From assembly GCA_944392695.1 (NCBI GenBank), contig CALXXN010000007.1:31921-95920 (forward strand): a stretch of 64,000 nt of DNA, in the 5' to 3' direction. The stretch comes from an uncultured Spirochaetales bacterium (GTDB taxonomy: Bacteria > Spirochaetota > Spirochaetia > Sphaerochaetales > Sphaerochaetaceae). This document shows positions 1 through 6,684 of the stretch, piece by piece. The translations under genes and the position numbers were made by a program. The first letter of the stretch is position 1. The number at the start of each line of letters is the position of its first letter. The notes beneath the pieces were generated by a model. That model was given only the letters and a program-made list of their open reading frames with translations. It was not told the origin of the DNA and searched no databases.

Positions 1-281
1 GTGATGGGGACACCTGGTGGACGGCTCCGAAGCCTGACAAAGACCTGTTCAGGCTTCATTCATCCCTGATGGCTGGACTTGCTGATCTTGGTTTCAAGCC
101 TTCCCACCGCGGTCCGTACAAACCTCATGTGACACTGGCCCGCAGGGTAGGGCCTGTGGCCTTCCATCAGGTCCATCCTGTTATTGCGGTGGTGAGGAAG
201 GCCGCCCTGATGCTCAGTGAGCGCACGACGTATGGCATGCTCTATACTCCACTATATGTGAAAGAGGCCGCCCATCACTGA
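1..281 (+). CDS. thpR: RNA 2',3'-cyclic phosphodiesterase (ThpR/LigT type), C-terminal part
   Basis: The reading frame is open from the left edge (first full codon at base 3), so only the last 92 residues are present. The segment PHVTLAR is the second HxTx motif of the 2H phosphoesterase family; the first lies outside the window. The preceding stretch WWTAPKPDKDLFRLH and the spacing to the motif fit ThpR/LigT proteins, which open 2',3'-cyclic phosphates in RNA. The gene ends in a hairpin that also covers its stop codon and faces glgP. Family assignment is good; the physiological substrate in bacteria is not well defined. Confidence 0.75.
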   Translation, partial: DGDTWWTAPKPDKDLFRLHSSLMAGLADLGFKPSHRGPYKPHVTLARRVGPVAFHQVHPVIAVVRKAALMLSERTTYGMLYTPLYVKEAAHH

Positions 282-289
282 GCGGCCTC
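264..289. terminator. Bidirectional terminator hairpin between thpR and glgP
   Basis: A perfect 8-bp inverted repeat GAGGCCGC/GCGGCCTC with a 10-base loop spans the thpR stop codon. On the reverse strand it is followed by TTT. It lies between the ends of two convergent genes and could serve both. The T-tract is weak on both sides. Confidence 0.6.
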
Positions 290-305
290 CTTCATCATCA
301 TTTCC

Positions 306-2828
306 TTATTTGCGGAAAATCGGGTTGTAGGCATCTTCGAGCACAGTGTCCTTCGTGCTTCGTTTCACCGGGCAGGGCTTCACATGCCAGATCTCATCAG
401 CGTACTCCTTGATTGTACGGTCGGAGGAGAACTTGCCTGATGCGGCGATGTTGAGGATGGCCTTGCGGTTGAAGCTGTCCGGGTCTGTCCTGTAGAGGTT
501 GGTCGCCTCGTTGTGCCTGTCGTGGTACATCCTGAGGTCGGCGAAGATGCAGTATTTGTCACCCTGTTCGAAGAGGCTGCGGCGCAGCGGTTCGAAGATG
601 TTCGGCTCATTCAGGTTGAAATGATTCGAATCAATCAAGGTGATGACATGCTGGATCAGCTCATCCTTCTGGACCCACTCGGAAGGCCTGTAATCCTTCT
701 TCAGCTCTGTGATCTCCTCTTCGGTGTGGCCGAAGATGAAGATGTTGTCCATGCCGACTTCCTCTGCGATTTCCACATTGGCTCCATCCAGCGTGCCCAT
801 CGTCAGGGCACCATTGACCATGAACTTCATGTTGCCTGTGCCGGAAGCTTCGAGTCCTGCAGTGGAGATCTGTTCTGAGATGTTGGTCGCTGGTATGATG
901 TTCTCAGCCATCGTGACCCTGTAGTTGGGCATGAAGTAGACAGACAGGAGGCCCTTTACCGCCGGGTCATGGTTGATCACATGTGCGATGTTGTTGATGA
1001 ACTTGATGATCAGCTTCGCATTGACATAGCCAGGAGCTGCCTTGCCGCCGAAGAGGAAGGTGGTCGGTGGGAATGAGGCGGCGTAGCTGGCATCGTTCTT
1101 CAACCTGTCGTAGATCATGAGTATGTCGAGGGCGTTCATTAACTGCCTCTTGTACTCATGGATCCTCTTCACCTGGACATCGAAGAGCATGTCCGGGTTG
1201 ACGATGATGCCGCTGTCACGGCGCAGGAAGCCTGCCGCGCGGACCTTGGCCTCGTTCTTTATCTTGGCGAAATCCTCCCTGAAGGCCTTGTCATCAGCGA
1301 AAGGTGCCAGCTTGGAGATTTGTGAGAAGTCTGTGATCCAGCCATCGCCAATGGCTTCAGTGATCTTGGCGGCGAGGGCGGGATTCGCATCCAGCAGCCA
1401 GCGGCGCTGGGTTATTCCATTCGTCTTGTTGTTGAAGCGCTCTGGGAAGATCAGGTTGAACTCAGGGAACATCTCGCTCTTCAAGAGGTCGCTGTGGAGC
1501 TGGGCGACGCCGTTCGTGCTGTGGGTGCCGATGATGGCGAGGTTGGCCATGCGGACCTGCTTGGGGTTTGACTCCTCGATAATCGAGATCTTGGCGATCT
1601 TGTCGCTCTGGAGCGGGAAGTGTGAGACGGCCTCCTGGAGGAAGCGGTGGTTGATCTCATAGATGATCTGCATATGGCGTGGCAGGAGGGACTCGAGCAT
1701 GGGGATCGACCACTTCTCGAGGGCTTCCGGCATCAGTGTATGGTTGGTGTAACCCATCGTCCGCACAGTGATGTCCCAGGCATCATCCCAGCTCAGGCCT
1801 TCCTGGTCGATCAGGATCCTCATCAGTTCAGGTACGGCGATCGAGGGATGCGTGTCGTTCAGCTGGATCGCAGCCTCGTCAGGGAACTTGGACCAGGAGT
1901 ACTTCTCCTTGCGCTTGAAGCGGCGGACGATGTCTGCCAGTGAACAGGCGACAAAGAAATACTGCTGCTTCAGCCTCAGTTCCTTGCCCATGTAGAGCGT
2001 GTCGTTGGGGTAGAGGACCTGTGAGATGTTCTCTGCGTTGATCTTGTGCCTGACTGCCTCGGTGTAGTCACCGGAGTTGAACTCCTGGAAGGAGAACTCC
2101 ATCGGGCTCTGGGCCGACCAGAGACGGAGCGTGTTGATCGTCTTACCCCCGTATCCGATGACTGGTGTGTCATAAGCCATGCCATTGACCTGTTCGGCAG
2201 GGATCCATTTGAAGATGTCGCGTCCGTTCTCACGGATGACCTTGACCTCACCGCCGAAGTAGACAGGATAGACCAGGTCGCTCCTCTTCAGCTCCCAAGG
2301 GTTGCCATCCTTGAGCCAGCTGTCAGGTTGTTCGACCTGCCAGCCATTACGTACCTGCTGGTTGAAGATGCCATAGTTGTAACGTATGCCATAACCATAG
2401 GCAGGGATCTCAAGGGTGGCGAGTGAGTCGAGGAAACAGGCTGCCAGACGGCCCAGTCCTCCATTTCCAAGACCTGCGTCAGGTTCCTGGTCGACCAGGT
2501 CTTCGAGTTGGTAGCCAAGGCTCGAGAGGGCGTCCCTTACAGGCTTCTCAAGACCAAGGTTGATGATGTTGTTCGTCATGGCGCGGCCCATGAGGAACTC
2601 GAGTGAGAGGTAATAGACCCTCTTGGCGCTCTTGGCCCTCTGGGTCTTGCGGGAGAGGTCCCACTGGTGGATCACACGGTCACGGATGGCCATTGCAAGG
2701 GCCTGGTAGCGTGCACCTTCTGTTGTGTGATAGACATCGGCGTCGAAGTTGTACTTCAGCTGTTCTGCGAAGTCCTGGGCGATGTCCTTCGCGCTGCGTC
2801 CGTAACGTGTACGGGGTTCTGTAGACAT
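306..2828 (-). CDS. glgP: Glycogen/starch phosphorylase
   Basis: This 840-residue protein is full length for the alpha-glucan phosphorylase family, which releases glucose-1-phosphate from glycogen using pyridoxal phosphate. The cofactor signature EASGTGNMKF is present, with the PLP lysine near residue 668, and NDTHPSIAVPELMR is another conserved block. The start is placed at the ATG whose complement is 2826-2828, because an AGGAGG sequence lies 5 bases upstream; the frame stays open for 32 more residues upstream, but these resemble no part of the family. The gene is transcribed alone, toward thpR, from a promoter at 2863-2891. It suggests that the organism stores or degrades a glucan. Confidence 0.96.
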   Translation of the reverse strand: MSTEPRTRYGRSAKDIAQDFAEQLKYNFDADVYHTTEGARYQALAMAIRDRVIHQWDLSRKTQRAKSAKRVYYLSLEFLMGRAMTNNIINLGLEKPVRDALSSLGYQLEDLVDQEPDAGLGNGGLGRLAACFLDSLATLEIPAYGYGIRYNYGIFNQQVRNGWQVEQPDSWLKDGNPWELKRSDLVYPVYFGGEVKVIRENGRDIFKWIPAEQVNGMAYDTPVIGYGGKTINTLRLWSAQSPMEFSFQEFNSGDYTEAVRHKINAENISQVLYPNDTLYMGKELRLKQQYFFVACSLADIVRRFKRKEKYSWSKFPDEAAIQLNDTHPSIAVPELMRILIDQEGLSWDDAWDITVRTMGYTNHTLMPEALEKWSIPMLESLLPRHMQIIYEINHRFLQEAVSHFPLQSDKIAKISIIEESNPKQVRMANLAIIGTHSTNGVAQLHSDLLKSEMFPEFNLIFPERFNNKTNGITQRRWLLDANPALAAKITEAIGDGWITDFSQISKLAPFADDKAFREDFAKIKNEAKVRAAGFLRRDSGIIVNPDMLFDVQVKRIHEYKRQLMNALDILMIYDRLKNDASYAASFPPTTFLFGGKAAPGYVNAKLIIKFINNIAHVINHDPAVKGLLSVYFMPNYRVTMAENIIPATNISEQISTAGLEASGTGNMKFMVNGALTMGTLDGANVEIAEEVGMDNIFIFGHTEEEITELKKDYRPSEWVQKDELIQHVITLIDSNHFNLNEPNIFEPLRRSLFEQGDKYCIFADLRMYHDRHNEATNLYRTDPDSFNRKAILNIAASGKFSSDRTIKEYADEIWHVKPCPVKRSTKDTVLEDAYNPIFRK

Positions 2829-2862
2829 GCTGCCTCCTGTTTTTCGTATATGGAACGCGATT

Positions 2863-2891
2863 ACTCTATAGGATTGGCAAAGTGTGCGCAA
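2863..2891 (-). promoter_or_regulatory. Probable glgP promoter
   Basis: On the reverse strand TTGCGC (2891-2886) and TAGAGT (2868-2863) are separated by 17 bases. The predicted transcript would begin about 30 bases before the glgP start and include the AGGAGG site. This is a visual match to a sigma-70-type promoter. Confidence 0.5.
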
Positions 2892-2998
2892 GAGCCTTTT
2901 CCAACATGCACATTCTTCTGACATGATGAATTAGTAGAGCTGTCTTAAGATTCCTCGGAGCTTATTGGAAGTGATATGGAAAACATTTGGTTTCTTTA

Positions 2999-3028
2999 TT
3001 GACAAGCTTCACCCCCTTCTGATATCTT
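2999..3028 (+). promoter_or_regulatory. Probable promoter of tRNA-Thr-rpmG-tRNA-Trp-secE-nusG
   Basis: A consensus -35 TTGACA (2999-3004) is followed after 18 bases by TATCTT (3023-3028). The site lies about 57 bases before tRNA-Thr and no other promoter is apparent before the nusG terminator at 4274-4312, so the two tRNAs and three proteins are likely one transcript. Confidence 0.65.
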
Positions 3029-3085
3029 TGCTTCTGCACGTGTGCCATGCCTTACCAGCATGAGCGGAAGTGCTTTTGATCAACC

Positions 3086-3158
3086 GCCCTTGTAGCTCAG
3101 TCGGTAGAGCACCACCATGGTAAGGTGGGGGTCAGCGGTTCAAATCCGCTCGGGGGCT
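3086..3158 (+). tRNA. tRNA-Thr (anticodon GGT)
   Basis: The sequence folds as a complete cloverleaf: acceptor GCCCTTG/CGGGGGC with two G-T pairs, D arm GCTC/GAGC, anticodon stem CCACC/GGTGG with loop ATGGTAA, and T arm AGCGG-TTCAAAT-CCGCT. The anticodon GGT (3119-3121) reads ACC threonine codons. The 3' CCA is not encoded. The gene is 26 bases upstream of rpmG, so the tRNA must be cut from a common transcript. Confidence 0.95.
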
Positions 3159-3184
3159 GTTCCCATCCAGCGAGGAGAAAAATC

Positions 3185-3364
3185 ATGGCCAACGCAAAGA
3201 AGAACACGCCTGTTGAGAAGATCGCCCTCCAGTGCACAGAATGCAAGCATAAGAACTACACGACCTCGAAGAACCGCCGCAACATCACCGGCAAGCTCGA
3301 GCTTATGAAATACTGTCCGTTCGAGAGGAAGCACACCCTCCACAGGGAAACCAAGATCAAGTAA
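3185..3364 (+). CDS. rpmG: 50S ribosomal protein L33
   Basis: This 59-residue protein has the L33 pattern, including [10 protein letters not shown] and an ending [11 protein letters not shown]. The first zinc-type pair CTEC is present, but the second is reduced to a single cysteine in YCPFERKH, so a complete four-cysteine site is absent. The start at 3185 follows AGGAG at 3173-3177; the upstream extension of the frame runs into the tRNA. The gene sits between tRNA-Thr and tRNA-Trp, an arrangement typical of the secE-nusG region in many bacteria. Confidence 0.95.
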   Translation: MANAKKNTPVEKIALQCTECKHKNYTTSKNRRNITGKLELMKYCPFERKHTLHRETKIK

Positions 3365-3392
3365 GGACTTCCCCTTAAGTCGGCGTTCCAGC

Positions 3393-3466
3393 GGGCCAGT
3401 AGCTCCAACGGTTAGAGCATCGGTCTCCAAAACCGAGTGTTGTACGTTCGAATCGTACCTGACCCG
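3393..3466 (+). tRNA. tRNA-Trp (anticodon CCA)
   Basis: The cloverleaf has acceptor GGGCCAG/CTGACCC, D arm GCTC/GAGC, anticodon stem TCGGT/ACCGA with loop CTCCAAA, and T arm GTACG-TTCGAAT-CGTAC. The anticodon CCA (3427-3429) and discriminator G fit tRNA-Trp. One acceptor pair is a C-A mismatch (C3396 opposite A3462). The CCA end is not encoded. It lies between rpmG and secE. Confidence 0.93.
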
Positions 3467-3506
3467 CTGGACCGCCGACGGACTTTAGAAGGAGGATAGG
3501 CAAAAG

Positions 3507-3689
3507 ATGTTCAAGAGAATCGGAAAATATTTCAAGGAATGCTGGCTTGAGATGAAGAAGGTCTCCTGGCCTGGCAGGACAGAGGTCCTCCAGTCCGCCA
3601 AGATCGTCATCTTCTCAACCGTCGTCTTCGCCATCATCCTCGGCCTTGTCGACTTTGTCCTGCTGAGGGGTATCTACCTCATCTTCTAG
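3507..3689 (+). CDS. secE: Preprotein translocase subunit SecE
   Basis: This 60-residue protein has the short, single-membrane-segment form of SecE. The conserved cytoplasmic stretch ends in MKKVSWPGRTEV, followed by a hydrophobic segment of about 20 residues (IVIFSTVVFAIILGLVDFVL). SecE is the clamp subunit of the SecYEG export channel; SecY is encoded later at 27604. A strong AAGGAGG site precedes the start. The position directly before nusG is the classic arrangement. Confidence 0.97.
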   Translation: MFKRIGKYFKECWLEMKKVSWPGRTEVLQSAKIVIFSTVVFAIILGLVDFVLLRGIYLIF

Positions 3690-3700
3690 TAGGGGGACTG

Positions 3701-4267
3701 ATGGCTAAGGGCTGGTACATCGTACATACATACTCCGGCTACGAGCAGAAGATCCAGCGGACCATTGACAAGATGCGTCAGATGGATACGGATTTCGCCT
3801 TGGTGGTCAGTGAGGTCAAGGTCCCGATGGAGACCGTGACCGAGGTCAAGGATGGCAAGAAGAAGGAAGTCAAGCGCAAGATCCTTCCTGGGTACATCCT
3901 TGTCGAGATCGACTTCCCTGAGGACGCCAGCTGGAAGAACACATATTCCAAGATCAAGCGTATCCAGGGTGTCACAGGTTTTGTCTCTGCCATGGAGGGC
4001 CGCAAGCCCACCCCGATGAGCGCCGCTGAGATGAAGGGCATCATGCAGAAGACAGGCGAAGTGCCGACGGAGAAGGAGTTCCGCCCACACCAGAACTTCC
4101 AGGTGGGGGAGGAGGTCCGCATCATAGATGGTCCCTTCGAATCCTTCAGTGGCACGATTGATGAAATCGACACTGTCAAGGGCCGTTTGAAGGTCTCAGT
4201 CCAGATTTTTGGGCGTTCAACGCCTGTCGAGGTCGAGTTCCTTCAGGCTGAGAAGGTCGACTGGTAA
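3701..4267 (+). CDS. nusG: Transcription termination/antitermination factor NusG
   Basis: The 188-residue protein begins with the NGN fold (WYIVHTYSGYEQKIQ) and ends with a KOW motif (VRIIDGPFESFSGTIDEID) followed by the strand pattern around VEFLQAEKVDW. NusG binds RNA polymerase and couples it to Rho or to the ribosome; Rho is encoded at 52780 in this window. The start is 12 bases after the secE stop, preceded by AGGGGG. Transcription appears to end at the hairpin starting at 4274. Confidence 0.97.
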   Translation: MAKGWYIVHTYSGYEQKIQRTIDKMRQMDTDFALVVSEVKVPMETVTEVKDGKKKEVKRKILPGYILVEIDFPEDASWKNTYSKIKRIQGVTGFVSAMEGRKPTPMSAAEMKGIMQKTGEVPTEKEFRPHQNFQVGEEVRIIDGPFESFSGTIDEIDTVKGRLKVSVQIFGRSTPVEVEFLQAEKVDW

Positions 4268-4273
4268 GCGTCA

Positions 4274-4312
4274 CGGGACGGGTCTTGACGACCGTCCCGC
4301 CACGTGTTTTTT
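4274..4312 (+). terminator. Rho-independent terminator after nusG
   Basis: A perfect 8-bp stem CGGGACGG/CCGTCCCG with a 10-base loop is followed by CCACGTG and six T. The last two T are also the first two bases of a TTGACA box, so terminator and the next promoter are fused. Confidence 0.75.
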
Positions 4313-4340
4313 GACATCGTCAAGGAAAATGAGCCAAACT
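4311..4340 (+). promoter_or_regulatory. Possible rplK operon promoter
   Basis: A perfect TTGACA (4311-4316) follows the nusG terminator; 18 bases later CAAACT (4335-4340) is a poor -10. The -35 match and the position between a terminator and a ribosomal protein operon support it, while the -10 weakens it. GATAAT at 4390-4395 is a better -10 by sequence but has no good -35. Confidence 0.4.
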
Positions 4341-4364
4341 CCCTGCCCGGACCAGTCCGGCCAG

Positions 4365-4401
4365 GTGGGAGCCAGATCGCATGACTGGCGATAATACCAG
4401 C
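4365..4401 (+). promoter_or_regulatory. Possible L1-binding autoregulatory site in the rplK leader
   Basis: The leader contains GGTGGGAG followed by GCCAG (4371-4375), a loop ending in ATGA, and CTGGC (4385-4389). A GGGAG strand and an ATGA strand flanking a GC-rich stem resemble the 23S rRNA and mRNA sites recognised by ribosomal protein L1, which represses its own operon in other bacteria. The location before rplK-rplA is the expected one. This is a resemblance by eye. Confidence 0.35.
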
Positions 4402-4440
4402 GCATGGCCCATGGCCGATGCGTAAGGAGAAAGAAAGAAA

Positions 4441-4875
4441 ATGGCAAAGAAGAAGGTTACTGCTGTCATCAAGCTGCAGTGCCCTGCCCAGAAGGCCACA
4501 CCGGCACCTCCAATCGGACCTGCCCTTGGACCTCATGGTGTCAGCGCACCCCAGTTCGTCCAGCAGTTCAACGACAAGACCAAGGGTTATGAGCCCGGTC
4601 TGATCCTCCCTGTCATCATCACCGTCTATCAGGACAAGAGCTTCACCTTCATCCTGAAGACCCCTCCAGCAGCCGTCCTCATCAAGAAGGCGCTTGGTCT
4701 GGAGACCGCAAGTGGGACACCGAACAAGGTCAAGGTCGGTACCCTCACCCAGGCTCAGCTCACTGAGATCGCGACCACTAAGCTGCCTGACCTCAACGCC
4801 TACGATATCGAGGCGGCCAAGAGGATCATCGCAGGTACGGCCAGGTCCATGGGCGTGGAGGTTGAGAAAGCATGA
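4441..4875 (+). CDS. rplK: 50S ribosomal protein L11
   Basis: This 144-residue protein matches L11 along its length. The N-terminal domain has the proline-rich segment [16 protein letters not shown], and the C-terminal domain with [12 protein letters not shown] binds the GTPase-associated region of 23S rRNA. AAGGAG lies 11 bases before the ATG. The stop overlaps the rplA start (ATGA), so the two are translationally coupled. Confidence 0.98.
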   Translation: MAKKKVTAVIKLQCPAQKATPAPPIGPALGPHGVSAPQFVQQFNDKTKGYEPGLILPVIITVYQDKSFTFILKTPPAAVLIKKALGLETASGTPNKVKVGTLTQAQLTEIATTKLPDLNAYDIEAAKRIIAGTARSMGVEVEKA

Positions 4876-5552
4876 AGAGAGGCAAGAAATACCAGGAAGC
4901 GCTGAAGAAGGTCGAGAAGGGCAGGCTTTACTCCCTCGATGAGGCCGCACAGCTCGTCAAGGACTGCGCCTATGCCAAGTTCACCGAGACTGTCGAGATC
5001 TCTGTCGCACTCAACCTGAAGAAGAGCCAGAGTGTCCGTGATACGGTCGTCCTGCCAAACCAGTTCCAGGCCCAGAAGAGGATCCTTGTCTTCGCCAAGG
5101 GCGACAAGGCCCAGGAGGCCCTTGATGCTGGTGCCGCCTATGTTGGTGATACAGACCTGATCGAGAAGATCCGTGGCGGTTGGATGGATTTCGATGTCGC
5201 AGTCGCAACCCCTGACATGATGAAGGACGTAGGCCGCCTCGGCCCCATCCTCGGCCGCCGTGGCTTGATGCCGAACCCCAAGACCCATACGGTCACAAAC
5301 GACATCAAGGAAGCGCTTGCCGAGCTTGGCAAGGGACGTGTCGAGTTCCGTGCTGACAAGACAGGTGTCGTCCACCTCGCCATCGGCAAGGTCGACATGG
5401 AGCCTGCCAAGGTCGCCGAGAACGCCAAGGCCACGCTCGATGAGATCGTCAGGAAGAAGCCAAGCGATGCCAAGGGTGACTTCGTCATCTCTGTCGCTCT
5501 CTCGTCCACGATGGGACCTGGCGTCCCTGTCGACGTCAAGGCCGTCATCTAA
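4872..5552 (+). CDS. rplA: 50S ribosomal protein L1
   Basis: This 226-residue protein is L1, which forms the mobile L1 stalk on 23S rRNA and represses the L11-L1 mRNA in other bacteria. The signature [16 protein letters not shown] is visible near residue 135, and the N-terminal pattern [18 protein letters not shown] is typical. It overlaps rplK by 4 bases. A likely target site for its feedback lies in the leader at 4365-4401. Confidence 0.98.
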   Translation: MKRGKKYQEALKKVEKGRLYSLDEAAQLVKDCAYAKFTETVEISVALNLKKSQSVRDTVVLPNQFQAQKRILVFAKGDKAQEALDAGAAYVGDTDLIEKIRGGWMDFDVAVATPDMMKDVGRLGPILGRRGLMPNPKTHTVTNDIKEALAELGKGRVEFRADKTGVVHLAIGKVDMEPAKVAENAKATLDEIVRKKPSDAKGDFVISVALSSTMGPGVPVDVKAVI

Positions 5553-5566
5553 GGAGGATCCTGATC

Positions 5567-6085
5567 ATGGAAGACTACAAGACCCGTATCACTCCTGCTA
5601 AGGAGGACGCCGTCAAGGCGATCAAGGATGAGTTCTCCGAGTACAATGGCTACATTTTCACGGACTACCGTGGAATGACAGTCGCCCAGATCACGGAGCT
5701 GAGGAATGTGCTGCGCAAGAATGATGCCGCCTACCGCGTCATCAAGAACCGCTACGCCAAGCTCGCACTCCACGAGATGGGCAAGGATGGTGCTGACGAG
5801 CAGATGGTCGGACCGACCGCTGTCGCCCTCGCCAAGGGAGATGAGTCCAATGTCGTCGCCAAGGCCCTTTATGAAGCCATCAAGAACGGTTCTCCGCTCC
5901 AGGTCAAGGGTGGCATCATCAATGGTGAGGTGATGAGTGCGGATCAGGTGGAAGCCCTGTCTAAGCTTCCTGGCAGGCTGGAACTGCTGGCTTCCCTCAT
6001 GGGCACGATGAAGGCCCCTGTGCAGAAGCTCGCCGCTACCTTGCTCGCCTATGTCGAGTCAAAGGGTGGCGTCGCTGCCGAATAA
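5567..6085 (+). CDS. rplJ: 50S ribosomal protein L10
   Basis: The 172-residue protein is L10, the base of the L10(L12)n stalk. The segment FTDYRGMTVAQITELR in the N-terminal rRNA-binding domain is diagnostic, and the C-terminal helix (LAATLLAYVESKGG) binds L12 dimers. AAGGAGG precedes the start, 14 bases after rplA. With so little space, no separate L10 leader like that of some bacteria fits here. Confidence 0.97.
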   Translation: MEDYKTRITPAKEDAVKAIKDEFSEYNGYIFTDYRGMTVAQITELRNVLRKNDAAYRVIKNRYAKLALHEMGKDGADEQMVGPTAVALAKGDESNVVAKALYEAIKNGSPLQVKGGIINGEVMSADQVEALSKLPGRLELLASLMGTMKAPVQKLAATLLAYVESKGGVAAE

Positions 6086-6161
6086 GAACCTATGCGGTCC
6101 CAGTCTTCAAATCCGCAGCCTGCTGGACCGTTTGGAATAAACTCATTAAGGAGAAGATAAT

Positions 6162-6536
6162 ATGGCTACCAAGGAAGAAATCCTCGAATCAATCGCACAG
6201 ATGTCCGTCATGGAGGTCGCCGACCTCATCAAGATGATGGAAGAGAAGTTCGGCGTCCAGGCCGCTGCCGCCGCTGTCGCTGTCGCCGCTGGTGCTGGCG
6301 AGGCCGCTCCTGCTGAAGAGGAGCAGACCGAGTTCAACGTCACCCTCAAGAGCGTCGATGCCGCCAAGAAGATCGCCTGCATCAAGGAAGTCCGCGCCAT
6401 CACAGGTCTCGGCCTGAAGGAAGCAAAGGACCTCTGCGAGAACGGTGGTGTCATCAAGGAGGCTGTCAGCAAGGAAGAGGCTGCTTCCATCAAGGAGAAG
6501 CTCGAGGCCGCTGGCTGTGTCGTCGAGGTGAAATAA
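6162..6536 (+). CDS. rplL: 50S ribosomal protein L7/L12
   Basis: This 124-residue protein has the three parts of L12: an N-terminal dimerisation region ([16 protein letters not shown]), an alanine-rich hinge (residues 31-45) and the C-terminal domain with [15 protein letters not shown], which recruits translation factors. AAGGAG precedes the start. A 76-base gap separates it from rplJ. Two strong hairpins follow before rpoB, which may set the excess of L12 over RNA polymerase. Confidence 0.98.
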   Translation: MATKEEILESIAQMSVMEVADLIKMMEEKFGVQAAAAAVAVAAGAGEAAPAEEEQTEFNVTLKSVDAAKKIACIKEVRAITGLGLKEAKDLCENGGVIKEAVSKEEAASIKEKLEAAGCVVEVK

Positions 6537-6544
6537 GACCTCAA

Positions 6545-6576
6545 GTGAGTAGGAGGGGGGAGTCCTCCTCCCTCAC
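6545..6576 (+). other. First hairpin between rplL and rpoB
   Basis: GTGAG (6545-6549) pairs with CTCAC (6572-6576), and the interior G-rich strand faces CCTCCTCC. No T-tract follows. In E. coli this intergenic region holds a partial terminator and an RNase III site, so an attenuator or processing site is a reasonable inference. Confidence 0.5.
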
Positions 6577-6583
6577 GATTCGT

Positions 6584-6614
6584 GCCACCTTCGGCCCTCT
6601 CAGGGCCAGGTGGC
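6584..6614 (+). other. Second hairpin between rplL and rpoB
   Basis: GCCACCT (6584-6590) pairs with AGGTGGC (6608-6614) and GGCCCT (6593-6598) with AGGGCC (6602-6607), giving 13 perfect pairs around a small internal bulge. No T-tract follows, so it is a candidate attenuator or RNA processing site. Confidence 0.55.
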
Positions 6615-6684
6615 CCATTGTGTCTATTGTGATATTCCCCCTGGGGGCCTTGTCAGTCCCCGGAAAAGCATATGATGGAGGGTA

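Noticed and set aside
2829..2924. Upstream extension of glgP by 32 codons
   Set aside because: The residues are unlike the family and an AGGAGG site lies just before the internal ATG at 2828.
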